This document shows, one piece after another, positions 43,091 to 52,463 of a stretch of 64,000 bases of DNA. Where the stretch lies: NCBI GenBank assembly GCA_021740385.1, contig JAIOZY010000019.1, forward strand, positions 1 to 64,000, given 5' to 3'. A program made the position numbers and the translations under genes. Numbering within the stretch: the first letter of the stretch is position 1; each line of letters starts with the position of its first letter. The stretch comes from Prolixibacteraceae bacterium. GTDB taxonomy: Bacteria > Bacteroidota > Bacteroidia > Bacteroidales > Prolixibacteraceae. The notes below the pieces were generated by a model that made no database searches, was not told the origin of the DNA, and saw nothing but the letters and a program-made list of their open reading frames with translations.

Positions 43091-44119
43091 TCAAACCATT
43101 CCCCTTACCTTCTTCTCCCACAACCAGGCCGAACGTAATGTTTCTTCGGTTGTTTTTTCGGCTTTCCATCCCAGTTCGCTGTTGGCATACGATGTATCGG
43201 CATAAACGGCCACCACATCGCCGGGCCTGCGTGGGCCAATGTTGTAATTCAGTTTAAGGTTGTTCACCTTTTCAAATGTATTAACAATTTCCATCACGCT
43301 CAGGCCTGAGCCTGTGCCAATATTGAATGCTTCGTAGTTGTTTTTGCCTTTGTTTTTCATCATGCGCTCAATGGCTACCACGTGTGCTTTGGCCAGGTCC
43401 ACCACGTTAATGTAATCGCGGATACAGGTGCCGTCGGGAGTGTTGTAATCATTGCCGTTAATGGTTAGTTTTTCCCTGATCCCGGCAGCCGTTTGTGTTA
43501 TGTACGGTACAAGGTTGGCCGGAACGCCAAGTGGCAGTTCGCCAATAAGCGCCGATGGGTGTGCCCCAATGGGATTGAAGTAGCGCAATGAAATGGCTTT
43601 TAAATCCGGCAGGTTTCTCAGTGTATCCCTGATCATTTCTTCACTAATGCGTTTGGTGTTGCCGTAAGGGGAGGCAGCCTCTTTTACGGGCGATTCTTCG
43701 GTAACCGGTAGTTTGTCGGGTTCGCCGTAAACCGTACTCGATGATGAAAAGACGAGGTTGGCAACATTAAATTCCTGCATGGCCTCAAGAATGTTCATGA
43801 GCGATACCAGGTTATTTCGGTAGTAAAGCAGAGGTTGTTCCATCGATTCGCCCACGGCTTTTTTAGCAGCAAAATGGATGATGGCTTCTATGTTCGTATG
43901 TTTTTTAAAGAAGCCCCGGAGTTTATCTTTCTGAACAATGTCGAATTGTTCGAAGGCCGGTTTAACGCCGGTAATTTTTTCGATATTATAGAGCACATCA
44001 ATGGACGAATTCGACAAATCGTCAATAATGACTGTTTCGTAACCGTTTTCAATCAGCTCAACCACGGTATGTGAGCCAATGTAACCTGTTCCTCCGGTAA
44101 CCAATATTTTTTTTGGCAT
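43091..44119 (-). CDS. galE: UDP-glucose 4-epimerase
   Basis: A 342-residue enzyme interconverting UDP-glucose and UDP-galactose (or the N-acetyl forms). The NAD loop is VTGGTGYIGSHTVVEL (~6-21), the catalytic pair SSSTVYG near 124 (Ser-Ser-Thr) and SPYGNTKRISEEMIR near 146 (YxxxK), and YFNPIGAHPSALIGE near 176 is typical GalE. IRDYINVVDLAKAH near 235 also fits. It lies between rfbC and rfbB, suggesting supply of both galactose-type and deoxy sugars for a surface polysaccharide. Confidence 0.93.
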   Translation of the reverse strand: MPKKILVTGGTGYIGSHTVVELIENGYETVIIDDLSNSSIDVLYNIEKITGVKPAFEQFDIVQKDKLRGFFKKHTNIEAIIHFAAKKAVGESMEQPLLYYRNNLVSLMNILEAMQEFNVANLVFSSSSTVYGEPDKLPVTEESPVKEAASPYGNTKRISEEMIRDTLRNLPDLKAISLRYFNPIGAHPSALIGELPLGVPANLVPYITQTAAGIREKLTINGNDYNTPDGTCIRDYINVVDLAKAHVVAIERMMKNKGKNNYEAFNIGTGSGLSVMEIVNTFEKVNNLKLNYNIGPRRPGDVVAVYADTSYANSELGWKAEKTTEETLRSAWLWEKKVRGMV

Positions 44120-44130
44120 GAAGTGTTTTT

Positions 44131-44685
44131 TTAATAATTGAAATTCATTTCTGCATTTCTAAAGTCGGGGTGTTTTTGGTCTTTTCCCGAAACGATTGCT
44201 TTTGATGGATCGATTTTCCAGTCGATGTTAAGCCCCGGATCATTAAATGCAATACCGCGTTCCGATTCTTTGTTGTAGTACTGATCGCACTTGTATGAAA
44301 AGATGGCCGTTTCGGACAAAACCGAAAAACCGTGTGCAAATCCTTTCGGGATGAAAAACTGTTTTTTGTTTTCGGCACTGATTTCAAGGCCAAACCATTC
44401 GCCAAATGTAGGCGATCCTTTTCGTATATCAACAGCAACATCCCATACTTTGCCTTCAATAACCCGAATTAATTTTGACTGGCCCCACGGTGCTAACTGG
44501 TAATGCAAACCGCGTATTACGCCATAACCCGATTTTGATTCGTTATCCTGCACAAAGGTTATTTCAAAACCGGCATCTGAAAATTTTGCCTGGTTGTAAC
44601 TTTCGAAAAAATAGCCCCGGTCGTCAGAGAAAACTTCTGGTTCAATAATCAATAAGCCGGGTATGTTTGTTTTAGTAATTTTCAT
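44131..44685 (-). CDS. rfbC: dTDP-4-dehydrorhamnose 3,5-epimerase
   Basis: A 184-residue cupin-type epimerase acting on dTDP-4-keto-6-deoxyglucose. FFESYNQAKFSDAGFEITFV (~27-46), VIRGLHYQLAPWGQSKLIRV with the catalytic His (~57-76), VWDVAVDIRKGSPTFGEW (~81-98) and IPKGFAHGFSVLSE (~111-124) are all classical RmlC signatures. It lies 47 bases after rfbA and 11 before galE. The reductase that completes dTDP-rhamnose (RfbD) is not in this window. Confidence 0.95.
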   Translation of the reverse strand: MKITKTNIPGLLIIEPEVFSDDRGYFFESYNQAKFSDAGFEITFVQDNESKSGYGVIRGLHYQLAPWGQSKLIRVIEGKVWDVAVDIRKGSPTFGEWFGLEISAENKKQFFIPKGFAHGFSVLSETAIFSYKCDQYYNKESERGIAFNDPGLNIDWKIDPSKAIVSGKDQKHPDFRNAEMNFNY

Positions 44686-44698
44686 AGTAAATTTCTTT

Positions 44699-44716
44699 AA
44701 CCGCTAAGGCGCAGAG
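44699..44716. repeat. Short AACCGCTAAGGCGCAGAG element
   Basis: AACCGCTAAGGCGCAGAG lies in the rfbA-rfbC gap. Closely similar strings (accgcaaaggcgcagag) are widespread dispersed repeats in many environmental bacterial genomes, from general knowledge. Only one copy is visible in this window. Confidence 0.35.
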
Positions 44717-44732
44717 AAAATATTAAATATTT

Positions 44733-45614
44733 TTAAAATGAAATGATTTTACGGTTTGCAAGGCTGATCAGGTATTGGCCGTACTGGTTTTTTTTCAGTG
44801 GTTCGGCCAGCATTAGCAATTGTTTTCGGTCGATAAATTTCATTTTGTAGGCAATTTCCTCGATGCATGAAACTTTCAAACCCTGCCGGCTTTCGATGGT
44901 GGCAATAAAATTTGAAGCCTGTAGCAGGCTTTCGTGCGTGCCGGTGTCGAGCCAGGCAAAGCCACGTCCAAGTAATTTTACCGAAAGTGATTTTTCGTTG
45001 AGGTACAGTTTGTTCAGGTCGGTAATTTCCAGTTCGCCCCGTGCCGAGGGTTTTAACCCTTTTGCTTTTTCAACAACGCTGTTGTCGTAAAAATACAGAC
45101 CGGTAACGGCATAATTCGATTTCGGGTTTTTGGGTTTTTCCTCAATCGAAAGCACATTGCCATTTGCATCAAAATCAACAACACCATACCGTTCGGGGTC
45201 GTTAACGTAATAGCCGAAAACGGTAGCGCCCTTATCGAGGTTTGCTGTTTCTTCGAGAACCGAACGGAAATTGTAGCCGTAAAAAATATTGTCGCCCAGC
45301 ACCAGGCACACGTTGTCGTTACCAATGAATTCTTCACCAATAATAAACGCCTGTGCCAGCCCGTCGGGCGAAGGTTGGATGGCATATTCAAGATTGAGCC
45401 CGATTTGTTCGCCATTGCCAAGTAGCGAACGATACAGCCCAATGTCGGTGGGTGTTGAGATGATGAGGATATCCCGTATGCCGGCCAACATGAGTACCGA
45501 TAGCGGGTAGTAAATCATGGGTTTGTCGTATACCGGTAAAATTTGTTTCGAAATGCTTTGGGTGATGGGGTAGAGCCTTGTGCCCGAGCCCCCTGCCAAT
45601 ATTATTCCTTTCAT
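44733..45614 (-). CDS. rfbA: Glucose-1-phosphate thymidylyltransferase
   Basis: A 293-residue nucleotidyltransferase making dTDP-glucose from dTTP and glucose-1-phosphate, first step of the dTDP-sugar pathway. [20 protein letters not shown] contains the nucleotide loop and signature GGx[24 protein letters not shown] (~24-43), VLGDNIFYG (~108) and the [20 protein letters not shown] segment (~218-237) confirm RmlA. It is the first gene of the minus-strand sugar-nucleotide operon; upstream (45615-45720) is the divergent control region shared with the membrane protein gene. Confidence 0.96.
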   Translation of the reverse strand: MKGIILAGGSGTRLYPITQSISKQILPVYDKPMIYYPLSVLMLAGIRDILIISTPTDIGLYRSLLGNGEQIGLNLEYAIQPSPDGLAQAFIIGEEFIGNDNVCLVLGDNIFYGYNFRSVLEETANLDKGATVFGYYVNDPERYGVVDFDANGNVLSIEEKPKNPKSNYAVTGLYFYDNSVVEKAKGLKPSARGELEITDLNKLYLNEKSLSVKLLGRGFAWLDTGTHESLLQASNFIATIESRQGLKVSCIEEIAYKMKFIDRKQLLMLAEPLKKNQYGQYLISLANRKIISF

Positions 45615-45753
45615 CTTGCCTCCGTTTTATAAGCGGTTAAGTATTTGTTGACTTAAAATTTGAGCTAAAATACAAAGATCATTTCAGAACCCGGTAATTC
45701 CGTGTCAGAAATATATAAAGTGAATCCGGTGTGTTTTTTTTTGTGGTAAACCA

Positions 45754-45761
45754 TACTTTTG
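45754..45761 (+). promoter_or_regulatory. Candidate promoter of the 45791 membrane protein gene
   Basis: TACTTTTG is a perfect -7 box and lies 29 bases before the ATG at 45791. Since it falls inside codons that would follow an ATG at 45731, it supports the later start. Confidence 0.5.
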
Positions 45762-45790
45762 AAGTAATTTCGATTTTAAAAAAAGGTAAC

Positions 45791-47902
45791 ATGAAAAACA
45801 AGGCTGCTGTATTTTTTGTAATTCCATTGTTTTTGTTTGTTTTTTTAGCAATAGCCTTAAATGAGATAACTCATTTTTATTTTGGTTGGTATGATCCTGT
45901 TTATGCGTATTTAATGAACGGTTTGACTTTCGCGCTCGGATCGTTCGATATAGGGCATACTGATCACCCGGGAACTCCTTTGCAGTTTTTTTGTGCCATA
46001 ATTATACGGTTAACTGGTTTTTTTCGCGGAACAAATGACCTCGCTACTGATGTTTTAACCCATACCGAGTTATATGTTTTTGTAATATCTTCAGTATTAA
46101 TTTTTATAAATGGGATTGCCTTGTTTGTTCTGGGATTTAACGCCTATAAGGTAACCCGGAATAAATGGTTTTCCCTGCTTATACAACTGTCTCCTTTATT
46201 GGCTTTTGTAGCGATACTTTTTATGCCGGTATTAGCTACTGAAACAGTGTTGGTTTTTTCTTCCGTTTTACTTGCATCGTTGATTATTTTTCATGAAAAC
46301 TCTGAAAACAAAAGATGCGTTTTCAAATTACTGATAATGTCTTTTTTATCGGGATTGATCGTGGCAACAAAAATTTCAGCCCTCCCTGTTTTAGCCGTTC
46401 CTTTTTTCTTTTTTAAAGGGTGGAAACAAAAAATGATTTATGTGTTTGCCTCTGTTGTTTTTTTATTCCTGCTATTGCTTCCGGTTTTGCCTAAAATGGA
46501 CAGGTTTATTGAATTTATTCACAGAATATTTTCACATACAGGCAAATATGGAAGTGGTGAAGAAGCTATTATTGACTGGCCGGTTTATTTTGTGTCCCTT
46601 AAAAAACTTTTGTTTGAAGAAATTCCATTTTTGATTAATATACTTTTATTGGTTTTTGGTTGGTGGCTGGTTGTAATAAAAAAGCAAATTGACGCTGGTC
46701 TGCGAAGGATCCTTTTAGGCTTGTCTGTTGCAACTTTAACTGGTATATTGGTCGTTGCCCGCCATTACAGTTTTCATTATTTAATTCCGGTTTATGTAAT
46801 ATCGATGCCGCTACAGGTTTTTTTCTTGTATTCCTATTTACAAAAGAATCATAAACACATTAATCTAACTAAATATTACTGGCTTGTTGGCTTAGTAATT
46901 TTATTTGTTTTTGTTCGAATTGTGATAAAGTATCATTTTTACCCCGGTATGAAAACGCCTGTAGTTAAAACAGTAAAGGTTATTGAAAATGAAAAATTGG
47001 GCCCCTTTATTATAATGAGCCATACCAGTAAAGGGACTGCTTTTATTGAGCCCGCATTGAATTTCGGGTTAGCTTATTCGGGAACAACAATGCGAAAGGA
47101 ATACCGACAAATAATATCCAAAAATTATCCCGAAAATTATTTATGGAATATCCGTAATGGATTTTTTGACTGGACTGGGAATCAATTAGTATATGAATTG
47201 TTCTCAAAACACAAAACGTTATTTATTTATAACCGTTTAAATAATTGTGAACTTGCTTTTACTGAAATTGTGAAGTTATTGGATAATCACAGCCTGATTA
47301 ATTTTGTCGATGTAGAAAAAGTTTACACAAATAGTGTTTCGGGCGAAGTGATTGTAAAGGTTGAAAATGATACCGCAGTTATTCGAAATTTTCTTAAGCC
47401 TGTTAAAACAGTTCATGTGACAATGGAGAAACGCACAACCGATGGGAAACAATTTGTTGATGAATCGGGGGAGGAATTATTTGATGGTGGCATAAGTCAA
47501 TCAGCCATAAATGTTTATGAGGGTGATTATTCCATTATGCTAACATCATTACACAAATTTGGATTAAAAACCGAGCTGTTTGTTAAGCCCAATGAAATGT
47601 TTCGTTTAGAAGCATGGCAAAAGAGTAGTTCAGGGTCGGGGGCTGTGTTTGTTGCTTCTGCTCCGGACAGTAAATATTTCTATAAAACATCTCATCAAAA
47701 AATGAAAGATCAGGACAATTGGTTCCGGGATGAGTTTTTTTTTCAAGTCCCCCGTGACTATAAATATCCATCGGTAAATTGTTATTTGTATTTACCCGAA
47801 GGAGATACCGTTTGGGTTGATGAGTTGAAGGTTGAGCGTTTTTTTTATCCCAATGTAAACCTTGTTGATTCTTTAAACAATGGGAAGGCTTTTCCTGATT
47901 AA
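45791..47902 (+). CDS. Polytopic membrane protein with C-terminal beta-sandwich, GT-C-like
   Basis: A 703-residue protein with about ten hydrophobic helices in residues ~5-400, then a soluble region. The first extracytoplasmic loop has YFGWYDPVYAYLMNG and FDIGHTDHPGTPLQFF (~50-70), reminiscent of the acidic first loop and DHP motif of GT-C glycosyltransferases, as in the gene at 31382. Residues ~535-700 (SAINVYEGDYSIMLTSL, MFRLEAWQKSSSGSGAVFVA, YPSVNCYLYLPEGDTVWVDE) look like a jelly-roll, carbohydrate-binding type domain. Its divergence from the dTDP-sugar operon suggests a role in surface polysaccharide assembly. I do not recognise a named family, so the transferase idea is a guess. Confidence 0.75.
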   Translation: MKNKAAVFFVIPLFLFVFLAIALNEITHFYFGWYDPVYAYLMNGLTFALGSFDIGHTDHPGTPLQFFCAIIIRLTGFFRGTNDLATDVLTHTELYVFVISSVLIFINGIALFVLGFNAYKVTRNKWFSLLIQLSPLLAFVAILFMPVLATETVLVFSSVLLASLIIFHENSENKRCVFKLLIMSFLSGLIVATKISALPVLAVPFFFFKGWKQKMIYVFASVVFLFLLLLPVLPKMDRFIEFIHRIFSHTGKYGSGEEAIIDWPVYFVSLKKLLFEEIPFLINILLLVFGWWLVVIKKQIDAGLRRILLGLSVATLTGILVVARHYSFHYLIPVYVISMPLQVFFLYSYLQKNHKHINLTKYYWLVGLVILFVFVRIVIKYHFYPGMKTPVVKTVKVIENEKLGPFIIMSHTSKGTAFIEPALNFGLAYSGTTMRKEYRQIISKNYPENYLWNIRNGFFDWTGNQLVYELFSKHKTLFIYNRLNNCELAFTEIVKLLDNHSLINFVDVEKVYTNSVSGEVIVKVENDTAVIRNFLKPVKTVHVTMEKRTTDGKQFVDESGEELFDGGISQSAINVYEGDYSIMLTSLHKFGLKTELFVKPNEMFRLEAWQKSSSGSGAVFVASAPDSKYFYKTSHQKMKDQDNWFRDEFFFQVPRDYKYPSVNCYLYLPEGDTVWVDELKVERFFYPNVNLVDSLNNGKAFPD

Positions 47903-47975
47903 GGGTTGTAGTCTTTTTTTAATTATTGTATAAATTGGAGGTTTTCATCCATTACCTTTACATAAAATAATAACG

Positions 47976-48809
47976 ATGAATACACAAAAATTTACCATTT
48001 TCCTTACGCCCGATAGTCAGGAGTTTCGTGAAATACTTATTGCAGTACTTTCCGAAAAAGGTTTTGAAGGTTTTGTTGAAAACAATAAAAACATTGAGGC
48101 CTTTATTGCGGAAAAGGATTTTTCAGAAGGTATGCTGAACGAAAACATGCTTGAACCGCTTTTTTCAATTTCTTTTACTTCGGAATTAATCGAAGAAAAA
48201 AACTGGAACGAAGTATGGGAACAGAATTATTTCAAGCCTCTTTTAATAGGTGGGCGCTGCCTGGTAAGGGCACCGTTTCACACAGAATACCCTGCTGCCC
48301 GATACGAAATAATTATAAACCCGAACATGGCTTTTGGAACGGGTAACCACGAAACCACCTCGATGATGGTTGAATACATACTTGAATCGGAATTGGCCGG
48401 AAAAACCGTACTCGACATGGGGTGTGGTTCAGGGATATTGGCCATACTGGCCATGAAAAAGGGTGCACGTGAAGTTACGGCCATCGACATTGATGAGCGA
48501 TCGGTTGAAAATACAATGGAAAACTGCCGGTTAAACAATTGTACTTCAATTCGTGCAGGAAAAGGTGATGCAACGGTTTTAGGCGCCGAAACATTTGATT
48601 TTATATATGCAAACATTCAGAAGAATATTTTAATGAATGACGTGGAAAAATATTCAAAGGAATTGAACCGGGGCGGATTTTTGTTCATGAGCGGTTTTTA
48701 TAAGGCCGATATTGATGATATTGTTGCCCGCGCTAAATTGTTCGGAATCAATTTCATTTCAAGCAAGGAAAGAAACAAATGGATTGCCGCCTGTTTCAGG
48801 AAAAAATGA
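47976..48809 (+). CDS. prmA: Ribosomal protein L11 methyltransferase
   Basis: A 277-residue S-adenosylmethionine-dependent enzyme that trimethylates ribosomal protein L11. The N-terminal L11-recognition domain (~1-95) includes EEKNWNEVWEQNYFKPLLIG near 73. The methyltransferase core has INPNMAFGTGNHETTSMMVE (~112-131, the PrmA signature), the SAM loop VLDMGCGSGILAILAMKKGA (~145-164), AIDIDERSVENTMEN and YANIQKNIL near 210. Single gene, followed by a terminator at 48939-48968. Confidence 0.94.
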   Translation: MNTQKFTIFLTPDSQEFREILIAVLSEKGFEGFVENNKNIEAFIAEKDFSEGMLNENMLEPLFSISFTSELIEEKNWNEVWEQNYFKPLLIGGRCLVRAPFHTEYPAARYEIIINPNMAFGTGNHETTSMMVEYILESELAGKTVLDMGCGSGILAILAMKKGAREVTAIDIDERSVENTMENCRLNNCTSIRAGKGDATVLGAETFDFIYANIQKNILMNDVEKYSKELNRGGFLFMSGFYKADIDDIVARAKLFGINFISSKERNKWIAACFRKK

Positions 48810-48938
48810 TGTCGATGTCATGTTTTTTTTTCAACATTAAAATTAACGTTGGCTTAAAACTTAAAACCAATGCAGAATATACATTTGCAGCGGTTTTTAA
48901 TTTGGTTTAGTTTTTTATTGGTTAGTTTAATTTGTTGC

Positions 48939-48968
48939 AAGGACGGATGAAAATCTGTCCTTTTTTTT
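48939..48968 (+). terminator. Rho-independent terminator with GAAA tetraloop
   Basis: A 10-bp stem (AAGGACGGAT with ATCTGTCCTT, one G-U pair) closed by a GAAA loop leads into eight T. It lies 130 bases after prmA and before the next promoter. The prmA-to-hairpin interval (48810-48938) shows no gene. Confidence 0.85.
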
Positions 48969-49014
48969 GCTTAATGCCCTGCTGAATATGAGACACATAA
49001 AAGCGTAGCCAAAC

Positions 49015-49044
49015 TTTCTGTTCTGAAAAATATTCTTATATTTG
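49015..49044 (+). promoter_or_regulatory. Promoter of the second mscS gene
   Basis: TTTC (49015-49018), one mismatch from the -33 TTTG, is followed after 18 bases by the perfect -7 box TATATTTG (49037-49044). The start codon is at 49115, giving a leader of about 65 bases. Confidence 0.6.
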
Positions 49045-49114
49045 ATTATGGTAAAAAAACGGGTAAATAGTTTATGCGCTATTTACTTCATGTTCAATTA
49101 TTAAAACAAAAAAG

Positions 49115-49939
49115 ATGAATACAGAATCAATGCAAAAGATTGTTGATAAGTTACAGGAATATGCAAGCTTATATGGTCTGAAGCTTATTGGGGCCATTGT
49201 TGTACTGGTAATAGGCCTTTGGATAATAAAAGTATTGGTAAGGTTAATTACCAAAGGGGTGGATAAACGGGTTAATGATCCCTCGTTGAGTTCATTTATA
49301 AAATCTTTTATTTCAATTTTGTTAAAAATTTTGCTGGTAATTTCTGTAATGTCGATGCTTGGCATTCAGATGACTTCGTTTATTGCCATTTTAGGTGCAG
49401 CCGGTTTTGCTGTGGGTATGGCGCTTTCGGGTACACTTCAGAATTTTGCAGGAGGTGTAATGGTTTTGGTCTTTAAGCCGTTTAAAGTAGGGGATTATAT
49501 CCAGGCCCTTGGCCACGCCGGTTCGGTTAAAGAGATTCAAATTTTTAATACAATCCTGAATACGCCCGATAACCGGATAATCATTATCCCAAACGGGAAG
49601 ATTTATTCTGAATCGATCATAAATTATTCGAGGGAACCGCAACGAAGGGTCGATTTTACCTTTGGCATAGGTTACAACTCCAACATTGAAAAAGCCCGTG
49701 GTGTGCTCAAGGCAATCATTCATGCTGATGAAAGGATTCTTAAAGACCCGGAACCGTTTATCGGATTGATTGAATTGGCTGACAGTTCGGTAAATTTGAC
49801 GGTAAGGGTTTGGGTAAATTCAGCCGATTACTGGGGCGTATTCTTCTCGATGAACGAAACTGTTTTCAACGAATTCAACAAGGAGGGTATCAACATTCCG
49901 TTCCCACAAATGGATGTTCACATAAATCAAAACGCTTAA
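49115..49939 (+). CDS. mscS: MscS-type small-conductance mechanosensitive channel
   Basis: A 274-residue channel close in length to E. coli MscS (286). Three transmembrane helices occupy ~20-42, ~68-86 and ~90-118; the pore helix is FIAILGAAGFAVGMALSGTL followed by QNFAGGVMVLVFKPFKVGDY, with the Ala/Gly packing pattern and the hinge of MscS. The beta domain and alpha/beta C-terminal domain follow (FTFGIGYNSNIEKARGVLKA near 195). It has its own promoter and precedes the DUF3078 gene by ten bases, so the two may be cotranscribed. It is the second MscS-family gene in the window and the more canonical. Confidence 0.95.
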   Translation: MNTESMQKIVDKLQEYASLYGLKLIGAIVVLVIGLWIIKVLVRLITKGVDKRVNDPSLSSFIKSFISILLKILLVISVMSMLGIQMTSFIAILGAAGFAVGMALSGTLQNFAGGVMVLVFKPFKVGDYIQALGHAGSVKEIQIFNTILNTPDNRIIIIPNGKIYSESIINYSREPQRRVDFTFGIGYNSNIEKARGVLKAIIHADERILKDPEPFIGLIELADSSVNLTVRVWVNSADYWGVFFSMNETVFNEFNKEGINIPFPQMDVHINQNA

Positions 49940-49949
49940 TTATATTGTT

Positions 49950-50804
49950 ATGAAGAAAGCAGCATTGGTTATCATTGCACTTTTAGGTGCCGTAACGTTA
50001 AATGCACAGGTTGAAACCGATACAACGTATTGGAAAACAAACGGCAATTTCTCGGTTAATTTCACGCAGGTGTCGTTTACAAATTGGGCGGCAGGTGGTT
50101 TAAATGCCGTTTCGGGCGTTGCCAAAATGAATTATGTTGCCAATTACAATAAAGAAAAAGTATCGTGGGAAAACCTGATTGACCTGGGGTATGGCTTTTC
50201 GAGCATTGAAGGTGTCCCGTTGAAAAAGAACGAAGACATCATCGATTTGCAATCGAAACTGGGCATAAAGGCCGCCAAAAAATGGTTTTACTCGGGTTTG
50301 CTCACTTTTAAATCACAATTTGCCCCCGGGTATTCCGACGAAGAAAATACCGTTAAAGTATCGAACCTTTTTGCACCGGCTTATTTAACGCTGGCTTTGG
50401 GTATGGATTATAAGCCTTCGGATAAACTATCGTTTATGCTTTCACCTGTTACCGGAAAACTGACTGTTGTTGCCGATCCGGAACTTAGCGGTAACTACGG
50501 TGTTGCCGAAGGTGAATCGGCCCGCATGGAACTGGGTGGGTTGTTTAAGGCAGCCCTGAACACCGAAGTTTTGAAAAACGTGGGTTTGCTTTCCGAATTG
50601 GGTTTGTTTACCAACTACCTCGACAGGCCCGAGAATGTGGATGTAAACTGGAAAGTAACCATCAATATGAAAATTAACGATTTCCTGAGTGCCCGGTTAA
50701 ATACCGAATTGTTGTACGATGCCGATATTGTTGACCCGGCAGACAATGTGGCTAAAGTGCAGTTTAAAGAGCTGCTGGGCATTGGTTTAAATTTTAAATT
50801 TTAA
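49950..50804 (+). CDS. DUF3078 family secreted or outer-membrane protein
   Basis: A 284-residue exported protein with a clear signal peptide (MKKAALVIIALLGAVTLNAQ). The rest follows the DUF3078 pattern: NFTQVSFTNWAAGGLNAVSG near 35, VSWENLIDLGYGFSSIEGVP near 70, KWFYSGLLTFKSQFAPGY near 110, ending in the beta strand ELLGIGLNFKF. The alternating hydrophobic pattern and terminal Phe suggest a small outer-membrane beta-barrel. Function is unknown for the family. It lies ten bases after mscS and is closed by a strong terminator. Confidence 0.88.
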   Translation: MKKAALVIIALLGAVTLNAQVETDTTYWKTNGNFSVNFTQVSFTNWAAGGLNAVSGVAKMNYVANYNKEKVSWENLIDLGYGFSSIEGVPLKKNEDIIDLQSKLGIKAAKKWFYSGLLTFKSQFAPGYSDEENTVKVSNLFAPAYLTLALGMDYKPSDKLSFMLSPVTGKLTVVADPELSGNYGVAEGESARMELGGLFKAALNTEVLKNVGLLSELGLFTNYLDRPENVDVNWKVTINMKINDFLSARLNTELLYDADIVDPADNVAKVQFKELLGIGLNFKF

Positions 50805-50855
50805 AATTGTTTCGGTCAACTGCTAATAAACAGCGGGAAAATATTAAAAAAAACA

Positions 50856-50885
50856 AGAGGCTGCTTTTTTTAAGCAGCCTCTTTC
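50856..50885. terminator. Bidirectional terminator between DUF3078 gene and floA
   Basis: AGAGGCTGCTT and AAGCAGCCTCT form an 11-bp perfect stem with a T-rich loop, with A-rich sequence on the left and T-rich on the right, so it can stop both the plus-strand DUF3078 unit and the minus-strand nfeD-floA unit. Confidence 0.85.
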
Positions 50886-50906
50886 TATTTATAAATCAAC
50901 GGTTGT

Positions 50907-51881
50907 TTAATCGTTATCCTCGGGTTTTTCTTCCCCTGCAATTGAATCCCTCATGTTTGTATCGGCATCAATGTTTTTGTACTTCATGTAATCCATGATA
51001 CCGAGGTTGCCTGAGCGGAAAGCTTCTGAAATGGCCAACGGGATTTGTACTTCGGCTTCGATAACCTTGGCGCGGGCTTCCTGTGCTTTGGCTTTCATTT
51101 CCTGTTCAACGGCTACGGCCATTGCACGGCGTTCTTCGGCCTTGGCCTGGGCAATGTTTTTGTCGGCCTCGGCCTGGTCCATTTGCAGGTATGCACCAAT
51201 GTTTTTACCAATATCGATGTCGGCAATATCAATCGACAGGATTTCAAAAGCCGTACCGGCATCCAGCCCTTTTTCAAGCACAACCCTTGAAATGGAATCG
51301 GGGTTTTCGAGTACCGATTTGTGTGATTGCGACGAACCAATTGATGAAACAATGCCTTCGCCAACACGTGCGAGCACGGTTTCTTCACCGGCACCCCCTA
51401 CAAGTTGTTTAATGTTTGCACGAACAGTTACCCTTGCTTTACAAATAAGCTGGATACCGTCTTTGGCAACAGCCGATACCGGCGGGGTATTTATCACTTT
51501 CGGGTTAACCGACATGCGAACGGCGTCGTGCACATCGCGGCCGGCAAGGTCGATTGCCGTGGCCATTTTAAAGGTCAGGTCGATGTTGGCTTTATCGGCC
51601 GATACCAGGGCATGAACAACACTTTCGACATGTCCGCCAGCCAGGTAGTGCGCTTCAAGGGCATCGCGCTTTATAAAGAGCAGCCCGGCTTTGTGGGCTT
51701 CAATCATGGCACGGGTGATGGTGCCCGGTGGTACTTTTCTGAAACGCATCAGGAATAACTGCAGCAGTGAAATTTTCACCCCCGATACAAGGGCCGAAAA
51801 CCATATCCCGATGGGTACGAAGTACATTAAGATAAAAAACAGGACTATAATCCCGATAATAATTAATACGGTTCCTAACAT
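50907..51881 (-). CDS. floA: Flotillin-like protein FloA
   Basis: A 324-residue membrane scaffold protein of ordered lipid domains. An N-terminal hydrophobic hairpin (~3-45, [20 protein letters not shown]) anchors it. The SPFH-type domain has [20 protein letters not shown] (~47-66), [20 protein letters not shown] near 110 and [13 protein letters not shown]-like sequence near 170, and the C-terminal coiled coil is rich in Ala-Glu-Lys ([20 protein letters not shown], ~230-250). Length equals Bacillus FloA. It follows the nfeD gene by seven bases, the typical nfeD-floA operon. Confidence 0.95.
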   Translation of the reverse strand: MLGTVLIIIGIIVLFFILMYFVPIGIWFSALVSGVKISLLQLFLMRFRKVPPGTITRAMIEAHKAGLLFIKRDALEAHYLAGGHVESVVHALVSADKANIDLTFKMATAIDLAGRDVHDAVRMSVNPKVINTPPVSAVAKDGIQLICKARVTVRANIKQLVGGAGEETVLARVGEGIVSSIGSSQSHKSVLENPDSISRVVLEKGLDAGTAFEILSIDIADIDIGKNIGAYLQMDQAEADKNIAQAKAEERRAMAVAVEQEMKAKAQEARAKVIEAEVQIPLAISEAFRSGNLGIMDYMKYKNIDADTNMRDSIAGEEKPEDND

Positions 51882-51888
51882 GTTATTA

Positions 51889-52356
51889 TTATTTTAGAGG
51901 TTCAACATATACTGTGTTTCTTTCAATTTTTATGACTTTAACCGGGGTGTTGTGATCAATAAATGTTCCTAACGATCGTGCCTCCAGTGGAATGCCGTTA
52001 ATTTTTGCTTTGCCGGAAGGAGCCAGTCGCCCGATGGTTTTGCCTTTATCGCCAATGTGAATAAGTTCTTCATCAACGGTTTTAACCCTTCCGTCAATGT
52101 CGGAACTGAGCATCATGGGTTTAAAGGCTTTTCCCTTAAAAATGAAATAGAGCAAAAGGGGAACAAATACCAATACACCAAGCAGGGTAAGTATGCCTCC
52201 AAATGTGCCCCAATACTTAAAAGCAAAATAAACGCTTGCTCCAAAAGAGAAAAAGCAGCCTATTCCGGCAACAGTAATACCGGGGATGAGCATGAATTCC
52301 ACAATGAGTAGAAGGATGCCCAACAGGATTAAAATGATTACAACGGCAAATTCCAT
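51889..52356 (-). CDS. NfeD family membrane protein
   Basis: A 155-residue inner-membrane protein with three hydrophobic helices (~5-22, ~27-45, ~52-75) and a C-terminal soluble OB-fold-like domain (~85-155, with [20 protein letters not shown] and [17 protein letters not shown]), the layout of short NfeD proteins that lack the protease part. It precedes floA by seven bases; NfeD and flotillin-like proteins are commonly paired and thought to act together in membrane organisation. Cotranscription is near certain. Confidence 0.9.
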   Translation of the reverse strand: MEFAVVIILILLGILLLIVEFMLIPGITVAGIGCFFSFGASVYFAFKYWGTFGGILTLLGVLVFVPLLLYFIFKGKAFKPMMLSSDIDGRVKTVDEELIHIGDKGKTIGRLAPSGKAKINGIPLEARSLGTFIDHNTPVKVIKIERNTVYVEPLK

Positions 52357-52384
52357 ACGGTTTTATAAATTCTAAATCCCAAAT

Positions 52385-52398
52385 CCGATGTACATCGG
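52385..52398. repeat. Perfect 14-bp palindrome
   Basis: CCGATGTACATCGG is a perfect palindrome in the clpS-nfeD gap. A related imperfect form occurs at 2682-2699. It could be a regulator site for the nfeD-floA unit or a short dispersed repeat. Confidence 0.5.
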
Positions 52399-52463
52399 GA
52401 CCAAATTCCAAAATATTTTTTACTAATAAGCAGTTACCAGTTCCATGAAATTGGCTCCCGGTA

